The translations under genes and the position numbers were made by a program. A DNA stretch of 6,199 bases, taken from NCBI GenBank assembly GCA_018660965.1, contig JABJJH010000316.1, positions 1 through 6,199 on the forward strand, read 5' to 3'. Position 1 is the first letter of the stretch. The number at the start of each line of letters is the position of its first letter. Below the pieces are notes generated by a model. That model was not told the DNA's origin. It saw nothing but the letters and a program-made list of their open reading frames with translations, and did no database searches. The DNA is from Rhodospirillaceae bacterium. GTDB lineage: Bacteria > Pseudomonadota > Alphaproteobacteria > UBA8366 > GCA-2717185. Of this stretch, positions 1-6,199 are shown in pieces.

Positions 1-91
1 CGTGCGGCAGTTTCGTCTGGTCGATGATATCCACCGACCAACCATCCTCACAAAGCCAAATGGTGCGGTAGGGCGCGCCGTCTACGTTCAT
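1..91 (-). CDS. mtnA: S-methyl-5-thioribose-1-phosphate isomerase, N-terminus only (cut by window edge)
   Basis: Only the first 30 codons are visible; the gene continues leftward out of the window. They contain the segments YRTIWL (residues 8-13), EDGWSV (15-20) and IIDQTKLPH (22-30). From memory of the family, this is how MtnA proteins begin: a short strand, then a D-G-x-S-V turn and an IIDQxxLP motif. MtnA is a cytoplasmic enzyme that converts methylthioribose-1-phosphate to methylthioribulose-1-phosphate, a step in recycling the methylthioadenosine left by polyamine synthesis and other S-adenosylmethionine reactions. The ATG overlaps the TGA of the upstream tRNA methyltransferase gene (ATGA), so the two are probably translationally coupled. 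The catalytic Cys and Asp lie outside the window, so function rests on the N-terminus alone. The related eIF2B-like isomerases are the main alternative. Confidence 0.82.
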   Translation of the reverse strand, partial: MNVDGAPYRTIWLCEDGWSVDIIDQTKLPH

Positions 92-567
92 CCGCTCGAT
101 TCCTCCAACCAGTAATCAGCCATTAATTCCGCGACCCAACCCGGTTGTCGCACCGCGCCGCGCGGCGCGAATTCGGCCATGACGGGTTTCAGGTCAACCA
201 CCGGCGTGCCCTCCACAGCGTCCAGTCCTTCCACGATCAACGTCGCGCCATCAACGCCCAGAACCCGGCAAATGGTGAGCCCCAATCGGTTCGGGCGGTT
301 CTTGCCGCGCTGGGCGAAGATGCCGATCTTGGGCCAATCCGTGTTGCCGCGCGGATGCCGCGCCCCCGCGACAATCTTGTCGAGGGGAACCTGATCGAAA
401 TGGAAAATCACTTCGACATGGGAAAAATCGGTTATGCCCGCCAGGGCGTCGGGCCCATAGGCGGCCTCATCCAGTTCAATCCGCGATTCCAGCCCACCCC
501 AGTAATCATCGCTAAGGTCGGTTCGGGCCGTGCGCACAGTGCCGATCGGTTCCAGGTTAATCGTCAT
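88..567 (-). CDS. trmO: TrmO-type (UPF0066) tRNA t6A37 N6-methyltransferase, short form
   Basis: Predicted to methylate N6-threonylcarbamoyladenosine at position 37 of certain tRNAs, using S-adenosylmethionine. The protein is 159 aa. Family motifs in order are EPIGTVRT (residues 6-13), DFSHVEVIFHF (48-58), HPRGN (71-75), GIFAQRGKNRPNRLGLT (82-98) and VEGLDAVEGTPVVDLKPV (112-129), ending in ELMADYW (147-153). R91-P92-N93 followed by LGLT is the family signature. Length fits the single-domain form; E. coli TrmO is about 235 aa with an extra C-terminal domain that is absent here. An in-frame TTG at 573 exists, but the ATG at 567 is preferred because AAGGGA lies 6 bases before it and would directly abut the TTG. 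It sits 28 bases after the alcohol dehydrogenase stop and overlaps mtnA. Family assignment is strong. The exact tRNA substrate is inferred, since short UPF0066 proteins are less studied. Confidence 0.87.
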   Translation of the reverse strand: MTINLEPIGTVRTARTDLSDDYWGGLESRIELDEAAYGPDALAGITDFSHVEVIFHFDQVPLDKIVAGARHPRGNTDWPKIGIFAQRGKNRPNRLGLTICRVLGVDGATLIVEGLDAVEGTPVVDLKPVMAEFAPRGAVRQPGWVAELMADYWLEESSG

Positions 568-595
568 CGCCAATCCCTTTTAGAGTCGCTGAACA

Positions 596-1783
596 TTACA
601 GGTCGCCGTGCACACAATCGAGAAAGATCGGCCTTAACGCCGCCGCGTCGATGGGAACGGGATTGCCGGATGCGGTCGGGTCCGCCGCCGCCAGCGCCGC
701 CAGCGCCTCGGCTTCATCATCGGGCACGCCGATGGCGCCAAGATTATGGGGAATATTCAAATCGCGCCGCAGCGCCAACAGCCACGCCATCACCGCGTCA
801 AACCCGCCCCCCTGTAAATCCAGCACACGAGCCAAATGGACCATCTTGTCCTCAATAGCGGGCCGGTTGAAGCGCAGCACATAGGGCGCGACGATGGCGT
901 TGGTCAGCCCGTGATGGGTGTTGTAACGCGCCCCCACCGCGTGGCTGATGGAATGCACCCCGCCCAGCCCCTTCTGGAACGCGATGGCGCCCATCGACGC
1001 CGCCGCCAACATATGCGCCCGCGCCGCGATATCGCGGCCATCGGCGTACGCGCGCGGCAACCAATCGTGGATCAACCGCATGCCTTCCAGGGCGATGCCT
1101 TCGGCCTGGGGATGAAACCCCGGCGCGCAATAGGCTTCCAGGCAATGGATGAGCGCATCGATTCCGGTCGCCGCCGTCAGGTCGGGCGGCAAGCCAACGC
1201 TCAATTCCGGGTCGGCGATGACGATACCCGGCATCATGTTGGGGTGGGCGACAATCCGTTTCGCGCGCGCGCCGGTCTCGGTGATGATCGACGCCCGGCC
1301 CACTTCCGACCCCGTGCCCGCCGTGGTCGGCAGCGCCACGACCGGCGCCATGCCCGCGGGATCAATCAGCGATCTGTCCAGATAATCCCACAACGTACCC
1401 GTTTGTCCCGAAAGCTTTTGTCCCGATACCATGGCGATGGCCTTGGCCGCGTCGATCCCGCTGCCGCCGCCCAGCGCGATAACGCCGTCATGCCCGCCAT
1501 CGCGGAAAACACGCACGCCTTCGGTGACATTTTCGCCGGTGGGGTTGCCCTGCACGTCGCTGAACAACGCCGTCGGCAGACCCGCTGCGTCATTCGCCGC
1601 CAGCGCGTCACGCACGAAACCCGCATCCGCCAGTCCGGAATCCGTCACCAGCAAGGGCCGGGCCATACCCAGTTCACGGCAGGCTTCCACCACTTCCGCG
1701 ACGCGCCCCGGCCCAAACCGGATTTGCGTGGGATAAGACCAGGTCCCGTTGATCGAGCTGGTGATCGGGCCGGCAATCGTCAT
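596..1783 (-). CDS. Iron-containing alcohol dehydrogenase (group III)
   Basis: A 395-residue cytoplasmic NAD(P)-dependent dehydrogenase of the Fe-ADH superfamily, the usual family length. The N-terminal Rossmann-like domain carries the dinucleotide motif GGGSGID (105-111) and the downstream TTAGTGSE (153-160). The C-terminal helical domain has the metal-binding set: D209 and H213 in GIDALIH, H281 in SISH, and H291 in NTHHG. By comparison with FucO these are the four expected ligands, so the enzyme looks intact. An upstream in-frame start at 1888 is rejected because it would add 35 residues that overlap the ligase gene and resemble nothing. The ATG at 1783 starts one base after the ligase TGA, and a GGGG stretch upstream serves as a weak ribosome-binding site. 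The tight coupling suggests both enzymes act on related metabolites, perhaps a gamma-glutamylated amino alcohol. That is inference, since substrate cannot be read from this family. A role reducing an aldehyde from methylthioribose breakdown, suggested by mtnA nearby, is an alternative. Confidence 0.93.
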   Translation of the reverse strand: MTIAGPITSSINGTWSYPTQIRFGPGRVAEVVEACRELGMARPLLVTDSGLADAGFVRDALAANDAAGLPTALFSDVQGNPTGENVTEGVRVFRDGGHDGVIALGGGSGIDAAKAIAMVSGQKLSGQTGTLWDYLDRSLIDPAGMAPVVALPTTAGTGSEVGRASIITETGARAKRIVAHPNMMPGIVIADPELSVGLPPDLTAATGIDALIHCLEAYCAPGFHPQAEGIALEGMRLIHDWLPRAYADGRDIAARAHMLAAASMGAIAFQKGLGGVHSISHAVGARYNTHHGLTNAIVAPYVLRFNRPAIEDKMVHLARVLDLQGGGFDAVMAWLLALRRDLNIPHNLGAIGVPDDEAEALAALAAADPTASGNPVPIDAAALRPIFLDCVHGDL

Positions 1784-1784
1784 G

Positions 1785-3128
1785 TCAGCCCCGCTCGAAC
1801 AATCGGCGCAGTTCCCAGTCGGTGACGCGGCGGTCATATTCCGCCTGCTCCCACCACCCGGTGTGCAGGTAATGCTCGATGACCGCATCGCCGAATGCGG
1901 CGCGCAGGGGCGCGCTGTCGTCCAGCGCCGTCAACGCCGCGCGCAGGGTTTTGGGAATTTCCGGCGCGTCCGGCGCCTCGTACATATTGCCGTGCATCAT
2001 CGGGACCGGGTCGAGCTGATTTTCAATCCCGTGCAGCCCCGCCGCGATGGTCGCCGCGAACGCCAGATAGGGATTGCAGTCGCCGCCGGGTATCCGGCAT
2101 TCCAACCGCCGCGCGCCGCCTTTCCCCACCACGCGGAAGCCCGCCGTGCGGTTGTCCAGGCTCCACGCGGCGCGGGTCGGCGCGAAGGACCCGGCCTGAA
2201 AGCGTTTGTAGGAGTTGATATACGGCGCCAGGAAAAAGGTCATGTCATCGGCCAACGCCATCTGACCCGCCGCCCATTGATTAAATTCCGGTGCATCATC
2301 GGCGGCGAACACCGGCTCGCCCCCGCGCCACAACGAAGAATGGATATGGCAGCTATTGCCCGCCAGATCTTCCCGCCATTTCGCCATGAAGGTGATCGCC
2401 TTGCCCGCCGCCCAGGCGATTTCCTTGGCGCCGTTCTTGTAGATCACATGCCGGTCGGCCATTTCCAGCGCATCGGCGAAGCGCAAATTAATCTCCGCCT
2501 GCCCCGGCCCCCATTCACCCTTGGAGAATTCTACCGGCACCGCCGCGCCGTCCATGCCGTTGCGAATGGCGCGGATCATGCCTTCTTCCTTGGTGGTCTG
2601 GAAGATGTGGTAATCCTCGATATAGCGGCCCGTGGTCTTCAAATCCGCGTATCGTTTTTCCGCCGCATCCTCGAAACTGTCGTCGAAAATATAAAATTCC
2701 AGCTCCGACCCGATCATGATTGTGTACCCCAGCGCGTCGGCGCGGGCGATCTGGCGCTTCAATATCGCGCGCGGGCTGTGCGGCACCTCGGCGTCATCCG
2801 CCCCGATGCAGTCGCCCAGCACCAGCGCGGTCGCTTCCAGCCAGGGAATGCGGCGCAGGGTCGTCATATCGGGCCGAACGGCGAAGTCGCCATAGCCGGT
2901 GTCCCAATTCGCCGCCGCGTAACCGGGCACGGGCTCCATATCCATATCGACGGTCAGCAGATAGTCGCAGACATGCAGTTCATGGACGCCGTGATCGAGA
3001 AAAAACCGCCCCGTCACGCGCTTGCCCACCAACCGGCCCTGCATGTCCGGAAAACAGACCAGCACCGTATCGATCTCGCCGGACTCAACCAGCGCCGTCA
3101 AAGCGTCGATATCCAGATTACCCGCCAT
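1785..3128 (-). CDS. Glutamine synthetase-family ligase (likely gamma-glutamyl-amine synthetase, PuuA/GlnT-like)
   Basis: A 447-residue ATP-dependent ligase of the glutamine synthetase fold. The N-terminal beta-grasp part includes FPDMQGRLVGKR (26-37). Catalytic-domain motifs follow in order: SELEF (141-145, metal-binding E142 and E144), GEWGPGQAEIN (204-214, E205 and E212), NSCHIHSSL (258-266, H261 and H263), NSYKRF (305-310), DNRTAGFRV (325-333) and RLECRIPGGDCNPYLAFA (341-358, E343 and R345). All expected metal and nucleotide residues are present. The form RIPGGDCNPYLAFA and the MQGRLVGKR start are, from memory, typical of proteins annotated as gamma-glutamylputrescine synthetase or GlnT rather than the nitrogen-assimilating GlnA. 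Such enzymes join glutamate to an amine. The ATG at 3128 is preferred over one at 3212 because AGGGAG precedes it by 4 bases and the extra 28 residues look like untranslated leader. It heads the minus-strand operon. Putrescine, ethanolamine and other amines are all possible substrates. True ammonia-dependent activity is less likely. Confidence 0.92.
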   Translation of the reverse strand: MAGNLDIDALTALVESGEIDTVLVCFPDMQGRLVGKRVTGRFFLDHGVHELHVCDYLLTVDMDMEPVPGYAAANWDTGYGDFAVRPDMTTLRRIPWLEATALVLGDCIGADDAEVPHSPRAILKRQIARADALGYTIMIGSELEFYIFDDSFEDAAEKRYADLKTTGRYIEDYHIFQTTKEEGMIRAIRNGMDGAAVPVEFSKGEWGPGQAEINLRFADALEMADRHVIYKNGAKEIAWAAGKAITFMAKWREDLAGNSCHIHSSLWRGGEPVFAADDAPEFNQWAAGQMALADDMTFFLAPYINSYKRFQAGSFAPTRAAWSLDNRTAGFRVVGKGGARRLECRIPGGDCNPYLAFAATIAAGLHGIENQLDPVPMMHGNMYEAPDAPEIPKTLRAALTALDDSAPLRAAFGDAVIEHYLHTGWWEQAEYDRRVTDWELRRLFERG

Positions 3129-3168
3129 GATGCTCCCTAAATCCGCGCCGCGAAGACGGGCAAGTTTT

Positions 3169-3185
3169 GCGGCGCCCGGCGCCGC
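3169..3185. repeat. Perfect GC-rich palindrome upstream of the ligase gene
   Basis: GCGGCGCC and GGCGCCGC are exact reverse complements separated by a single C. A second, outer pair (TTGCG at 3167-3171 and CGCAA at 3188-3192) adds to the symmetry. The site lies 41 to 57 bases before the ligase start codon. It is not followed by a T tract in either direction, so it does not look like an intrinsic terminator. A regulator-binding site or a leader hairpin is possible. Because the local DNA is very GC-rich, chance is a real alternative. Confidence 0.5.
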
Positions 3186-3257
3186 GACGCAAGCGCGAAT
3201 GCGGAGAAACAAGAATATTCACCGCGCGCCATATTTGCATCGCCATGAGAGGTATGT

Positions 3258-3275
3258 TTGATTGGTCGCAATCAA
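3258..3275. repeat. Interrupted inverted repeat at the lipoprotein ribosome-binding site
   Basis: TTGATTG, four bases, then CAATCAA forms a perfect 7-bp inverted repeat. Its right arm shares the first AA of the AAGGGGAG ribosome-binding site (3274-3281). In DNA it could be an operator. In RNA it would form a 7-bp hairpin with a GUCG loop immediately before the Shine-Dalgarno core. Which of these applies, if either, cannot be told from sequence. Confidence 0.5.
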
Positions 3276-3281
3276 GGGGAG
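3274..3281 (+). promoter_or_regulatory. Ribosome-binding site that fixes a TTG start
   Basis: AAGGGGAG is a strong Shine-Dalgarno match, 7 bases before the TTG at 3289. It decides between two in-frame TTG codons (3262 and 3289), since the earlier one lies upstream of the site. There is no ATG in frame near the start; the first in-frame ATG lies inside the signal peptide. Confidence 0.75.
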
Positions 3282-3288
3282 CAATCTT

Positions 3289-3783
3289 TTGCCGTCGATA
3301 ACATCGAGACCATGCTGGGTAATTGTGCTGGCCGGTCTATTAATGAGCGCGTGCCAGACACCCAACGATATGAAGGTTAACGCCAACGAACTGGGTGAAT
3401 CGTTTACGATCAGTTTCGGGAATGTCCTTGAAATTCGTGCAGTTCACATTGATAGAACATTCATTGGGTCGCGAACCCTTTCGCCTTCCGCCGTTTCCGG
3501 TATCATTTTATCTACAGCATTGCTGTCAAGTCCTGCACAAATAATGACGGGGTCAGGCATTTCAGCACGTAATTCACGCTATGAAGGAGACGGGTTTGAG
3601 TTCACCGTGACCATGGACAGCGGCATCAAACTCAAAATCCTTCAGAAACCCCTTGGACAAGAGAACGAATTCAAAGTTGGGGACCGTGTTTATGTCAGAA
3701 ATTCCAATGGAATTCGACGAGTCTTCCAGATTCAAACTCTGCCTGATGGATTTGCAGACCCGAAGAAAGGATCACCGTCGTGA
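3289..3783 (+). CDS. Predicted lipoprotein, SlyB-like with degenerate glycine zipper
   Basis: A 164-residue predicted lipoprotein. Residues 1-22 form a lipoprotein signal peptide: a short N-region with R7, the hydrophobic stretch VIVLAGLLM, and the lipobox-like MSAC with C22 as the lipidated residue. The mature part has GNVLEIRAVHID (44-55), then a hydrophobic segment SGIILSTALLSSPAQIM (70-86), then FEFTVTMDSGIKLKILQ (103-119) and FKVGDRVYVRN (128-138). In SlyB/Pcp-type proteins a similar order occurs: a G-x-V-x-x-x-R-x-V strand, a glycine-zipper hairpin, then a small domain with TVxLDxGxxxxxxQ and FxVGDRVxV. Here the zipper glycines are mostly absent, so membrane insertion may differ. The start is a TTG chosen by its ribosome-binding site. 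The stop overlaps the next gene (GTGA), implying co-expression. Composition is more A+T-rich than the flanking enzymes. The similarity is by eye and moderate; envelope location is well supported, the precise role is unknown. Confidence 0.78.
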   Translation: MPSITSRPCWVIVLAGLLMSACQTPNDMKVNANELGESFTISFGNVLEIRAVHIDRTFIGSRTLSPSAVSGIILSTALLSSPAQIMTGSGISARNSRYEGDGFEFTVTMDSGIKLKILQKPLGQENEFKVGDRVYVRNSNGIRRVFQIQTLPDGFADPKKGSPS

Positions 3784-4421
3784 AAATCGCCTTCATCATC
3801 ATTGCGGCATTTGTCGCAACTGTGAACCTATCCGCCTGCACCGTACATACCGAAATTAACGCGGTCGAAATTAAACAACCCAAAGAACAACAGCGGATTG
3901 CCGGTCGTTATGCGGCGTTCATTCAAACCGGTGGCTGGAACCTAACAGCAGGCACCGGACACTTCGCCGGCGGTGGCTATAATGTTACGTTAGACATCAA
4001 TGAAGCTTTCCAGGCTAGCCTTAAAAAAGCGCTTTCCCAGACACTTCATTCGGTAACCTATACAAAAGCCGCAATACCAATAGAAAACTTGAGTAAGCGA
4101 GGCTACGACAATCAAATTTTAATCCATCAAGGTAACGCCGAAGCCAGATACTCCGCCGAACCATTTGGTTGGATACTTCAAATTTACGGCTATACGCAAC
4201 TGGCAACAACGGTCGCATCGTTAGACAAACAGGGGAAAATAACCCAAAACGACGTTATCGGGTACGGCGTGAATACCCAAGAAGAGGTACTTGGTTTTAA
4301 ACGAGCAGAAGCTGTAAAGGCCGCATCTGAGGTGGCGATGCGTGATCTGGTTAAAAAAATTGTCGCCACTGTTCGCAAACAATTGGCGAGTCACGGCAAT
4401 TCCGTGGGTCAAAAAAAATAA
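3780..4421 (+). CDS. Predicted lipoprotein of unknown function
   Basis: I do not recognise this 213-residue protein. Residues 1-20 are a clear lipoprotein signal peptide: MK, a hydrophobic core (IAFIIIAAFVATV) and the canonical lipobox LSAC with C20. The mature chain is polar and mixed: GRYAAFIQTGGWNL (42-55), a glycine-rich turn HFAGGGY (61-67), LDINEAFQASLKKAL (71-85), SVTY (91-94), GWILQIYGYTQLATTV (130-145), and a C-terminal charged helix (about 175-203, ending VKKIVATVRKQL). A beta-rich body with helices is a plausible fold. The start is GTG at 3780, with AAAGGA 8 bases upstream, overlapping the previous stop, so the two lipoproteins are probably co-translated. Local GC is about 40% at 4021-4140 by hand count, far below the neighbours. 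There is no obvious terminator after it. It may be an outer-membrane-associated partner of the preceding lipoprotein, but this is inferred only from the overlap. Confidence 0.82.
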   Translation: MKIAFIIIAAFVATVNLSACTVHTEINAVEIKQPKEQQRIAGRYAAFIQTGGWNLTAGTGHFAGGGYNVTLDINEAFQASLKKALSQTLHSVTYTKAAIPIENLSKRGYDNQILIHQGNAEARYSAEPFGWILQIYGYTQLATTVASLDKQGKITQNDVIGYGVNTQEEVLGFKRAEAVKAASEVAMRDLVKKIVATVRKQLASHGNSVGQKK

Positions 4422-4582
4422 ACGTATCCGTTACTGCTCTGCAACGCCCCCTTGCTGACGACTTTTGAAAATTTTCACCAAATGACACCGTCGAGCCAGC
4501 TTTAACGCCTGCCTGATGACAGCCGCCCCCCTATCTGCCACGATGTTGTCATGAGTCGGAATTCGAACCGGGGGACGCGGGC
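4422..4582. promoter_or_regulatory. Intergenic region before glycerol kinase
   Basis: This 161-base spacer probably carries the glpK promoter, but I see no reliable -35/-10 pair. It contains a 10-base AT-rich palindrome GAAAATTTTC (4467-4476). ATGACA occurs twice (4482-4487 and 4516-4521), the second with an inverted copy TGTCAT at 4547-4552. It ends with a good ribosome-binding site, GGGGGA, 7 bases before the glpK ATG. No GC-rich stem with a T tract was found, so termination of the lipoprotein transcript is not explained. Confidence 0.45.
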
Positions 4583-6091
<1,509 letters not shown>

Positions 6092-6100
6092 CTTTCAAGC

Positions 6101-6199
6101 ATGGACTACCTTTATCTCGCGGCGGGGCTGGTGATCCTGGTGGTGGGCGGCGAAGCGACCCTGCGCGGCGCCATCGGGCTGGCGCAGGCGCTGGGCGTA
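6101..6199 (+). CDS. Probable calcium/sodium antiporter, N-terminus only (cut by window edge)
   Basis: The first 33 codons are visible and the gene runs on past the window. They encode a hydrophobic segment with LAAGLVILVVGGEATLRGA (residues 6-24) followed by GLAQALGV (26-33). From memory, bacterial Ca2+/Na+ exchangers of the YrbG/CaCA family begin with a first membrane helix ending in VGGxxLVRGA and continue with A-x-x-LGVS, which this matches closely. The protein would sit in the inner membrane. The ATG lies 9 bases after the glpK stop, with only a weak ribosome-binding site, so it may be read from the glpK transcript. The ion-binding alpha-repeats (G-T-S-A-P-E type) lie outside the window, so the ion specificity is not shown. 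Confidence 0.7.
   Translation, partial: MDYLYLAAGLVILVVGGEATLRGAIGLAQALGV

Larger units (their letters stand above)
3129..3288. promoter_or_regulatory. Divergent intergenic region between ligase operon and lipoprotein pair
   Basis: This 160-base spacer separates the minus-strand ligase operon from the plus-strand lipoprotein genes, so both promoters probably lie here. I could not identify a convincing -35/-10 pair in either direction. The half near the ligase is GC-rich and contains a perfect palindrome. The half near the lipoprotein genes is more A+T-rich and contains an interrupted inverted repeat next to the ribosome-binding site. No terminator is needed, since the flanking genes diverge. 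Confidence 0.6.

Noticed and set aside
568..573. TTG at 573 as the start of the TrmO gene
   Set aside because: The Shine-Dalgarno sequence AAGGGA directly abuts this TTG, leaving no spacing. The ATG at 567 has proper 6-base spacing.
836..1825. A 329-codon open frame on the plus strand opposite the alcohol dehydrogenase gene
   Set aside because: Low-complexity Arg/His-rich translation with no start context; the minus strand encodes all metal and nucleotide motifs of a real enzyme.
1749..3140. A 463-codon open frame on the plus strand opposite the ligase gene
   Set aside because: The encoded protein is rich in Arg, His and Gln with no recognisable motif, while the minus strand encodes an intact glutamine-synthetase-family enzyme. 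Long antisense frames are common in GC-rich coding DNA.
3165..3192. Intrinsic terminator at the GC palindrome
   Set aside because: The stem is preceded, not followed, by T residues on the plus strand and followed by A residues on the minus strand, and no gene ends towards it.
3258..3275. FNR/Anr-type site (TTGAT and ATCAA half-sites)
   Set aside because: The half-sites are 8 bases apart rather than the required 4, so it does not match the FNR consensus.
4421..4432. Small hairpin AACG-TATC-CGTT as terminator of the lipoprotein genes
   Set aside because: The stem is only 4 bp and no T tract follows.
4555..4582. tRNA T-arm-like sequence (GGTTCGAATTCC on the minus strand)
   Set aside because: The bases around the TTCGAAT loop do not form the 5-bp T stem, and I see no acceptor, anticodon arm or CCA context. 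It looks like coincidence beside the glpK ribosome-binding site.

Overview
The window looks like a chromosomal stretch of a high-GC alphaproteobacterium, possibly Rhodospirillales-like. This is inferred from the GC-rich coding style and the types of enzymes present; no marker gene fixes the taxon. It holds seven protein genes, two of them cut by the window ends. I see no rRNA, tRNA, CRISPR array or recognisable mobile-element gene.

Minus-strand block (about 3128 down to 1): four genes are packed head to tail. A glutamine-synthetase-fold ligase, probably gamma-glutamylating an amine, is followed after one base by an iron-dependent alcohol dehydrogenase. A short TrmO-type tRNA methyltransferase follows 28 bases later, and its stop codon overlaps the start of mtnA (methylthioribose-1-phosphate isomerase, 30 codons visible). 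The spacing suggests one transcript. The first two genes could form an amine or amino-alcohol module in which glutamate caps the nitrogen and the dehydrogenase oxidises the hydroxyl. The last two relate to S-adenosylmethionine use and methylthioadenosine recycling.

Divergent spacer (3129-3288): it contains a perfect GC-rich palindrome 41-57 bases before the ligase start codon, and a 7-bp interrupted inverted repeat that touches the ribosome-binding site of the next plus-strand gene.

Central plus-strand pair (3289-4421): two overlapping genes encode predicted lipoproteins with clear lipoprotein signal peptides. The first resembles SlyB-type envelope lipoproteins but has a degenerate glycine zipper. 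The second I do not recognise. This pair is markedly richer in A+T than its neighbours (about 40% GC by hand count at 4021-4140, against about 68% at 5041-5160). That fits horizontal acquisition or relaxed composition, and makes it the most unusual part of the window.

Right plus-strand block (4583-6199): a complete, canonical glycerol kinase gene (glpK) is followed after nine bases by the first 33 codons of a probable Ca2+/Na+ antiporter. No other glycerol-uptake gene is visible.
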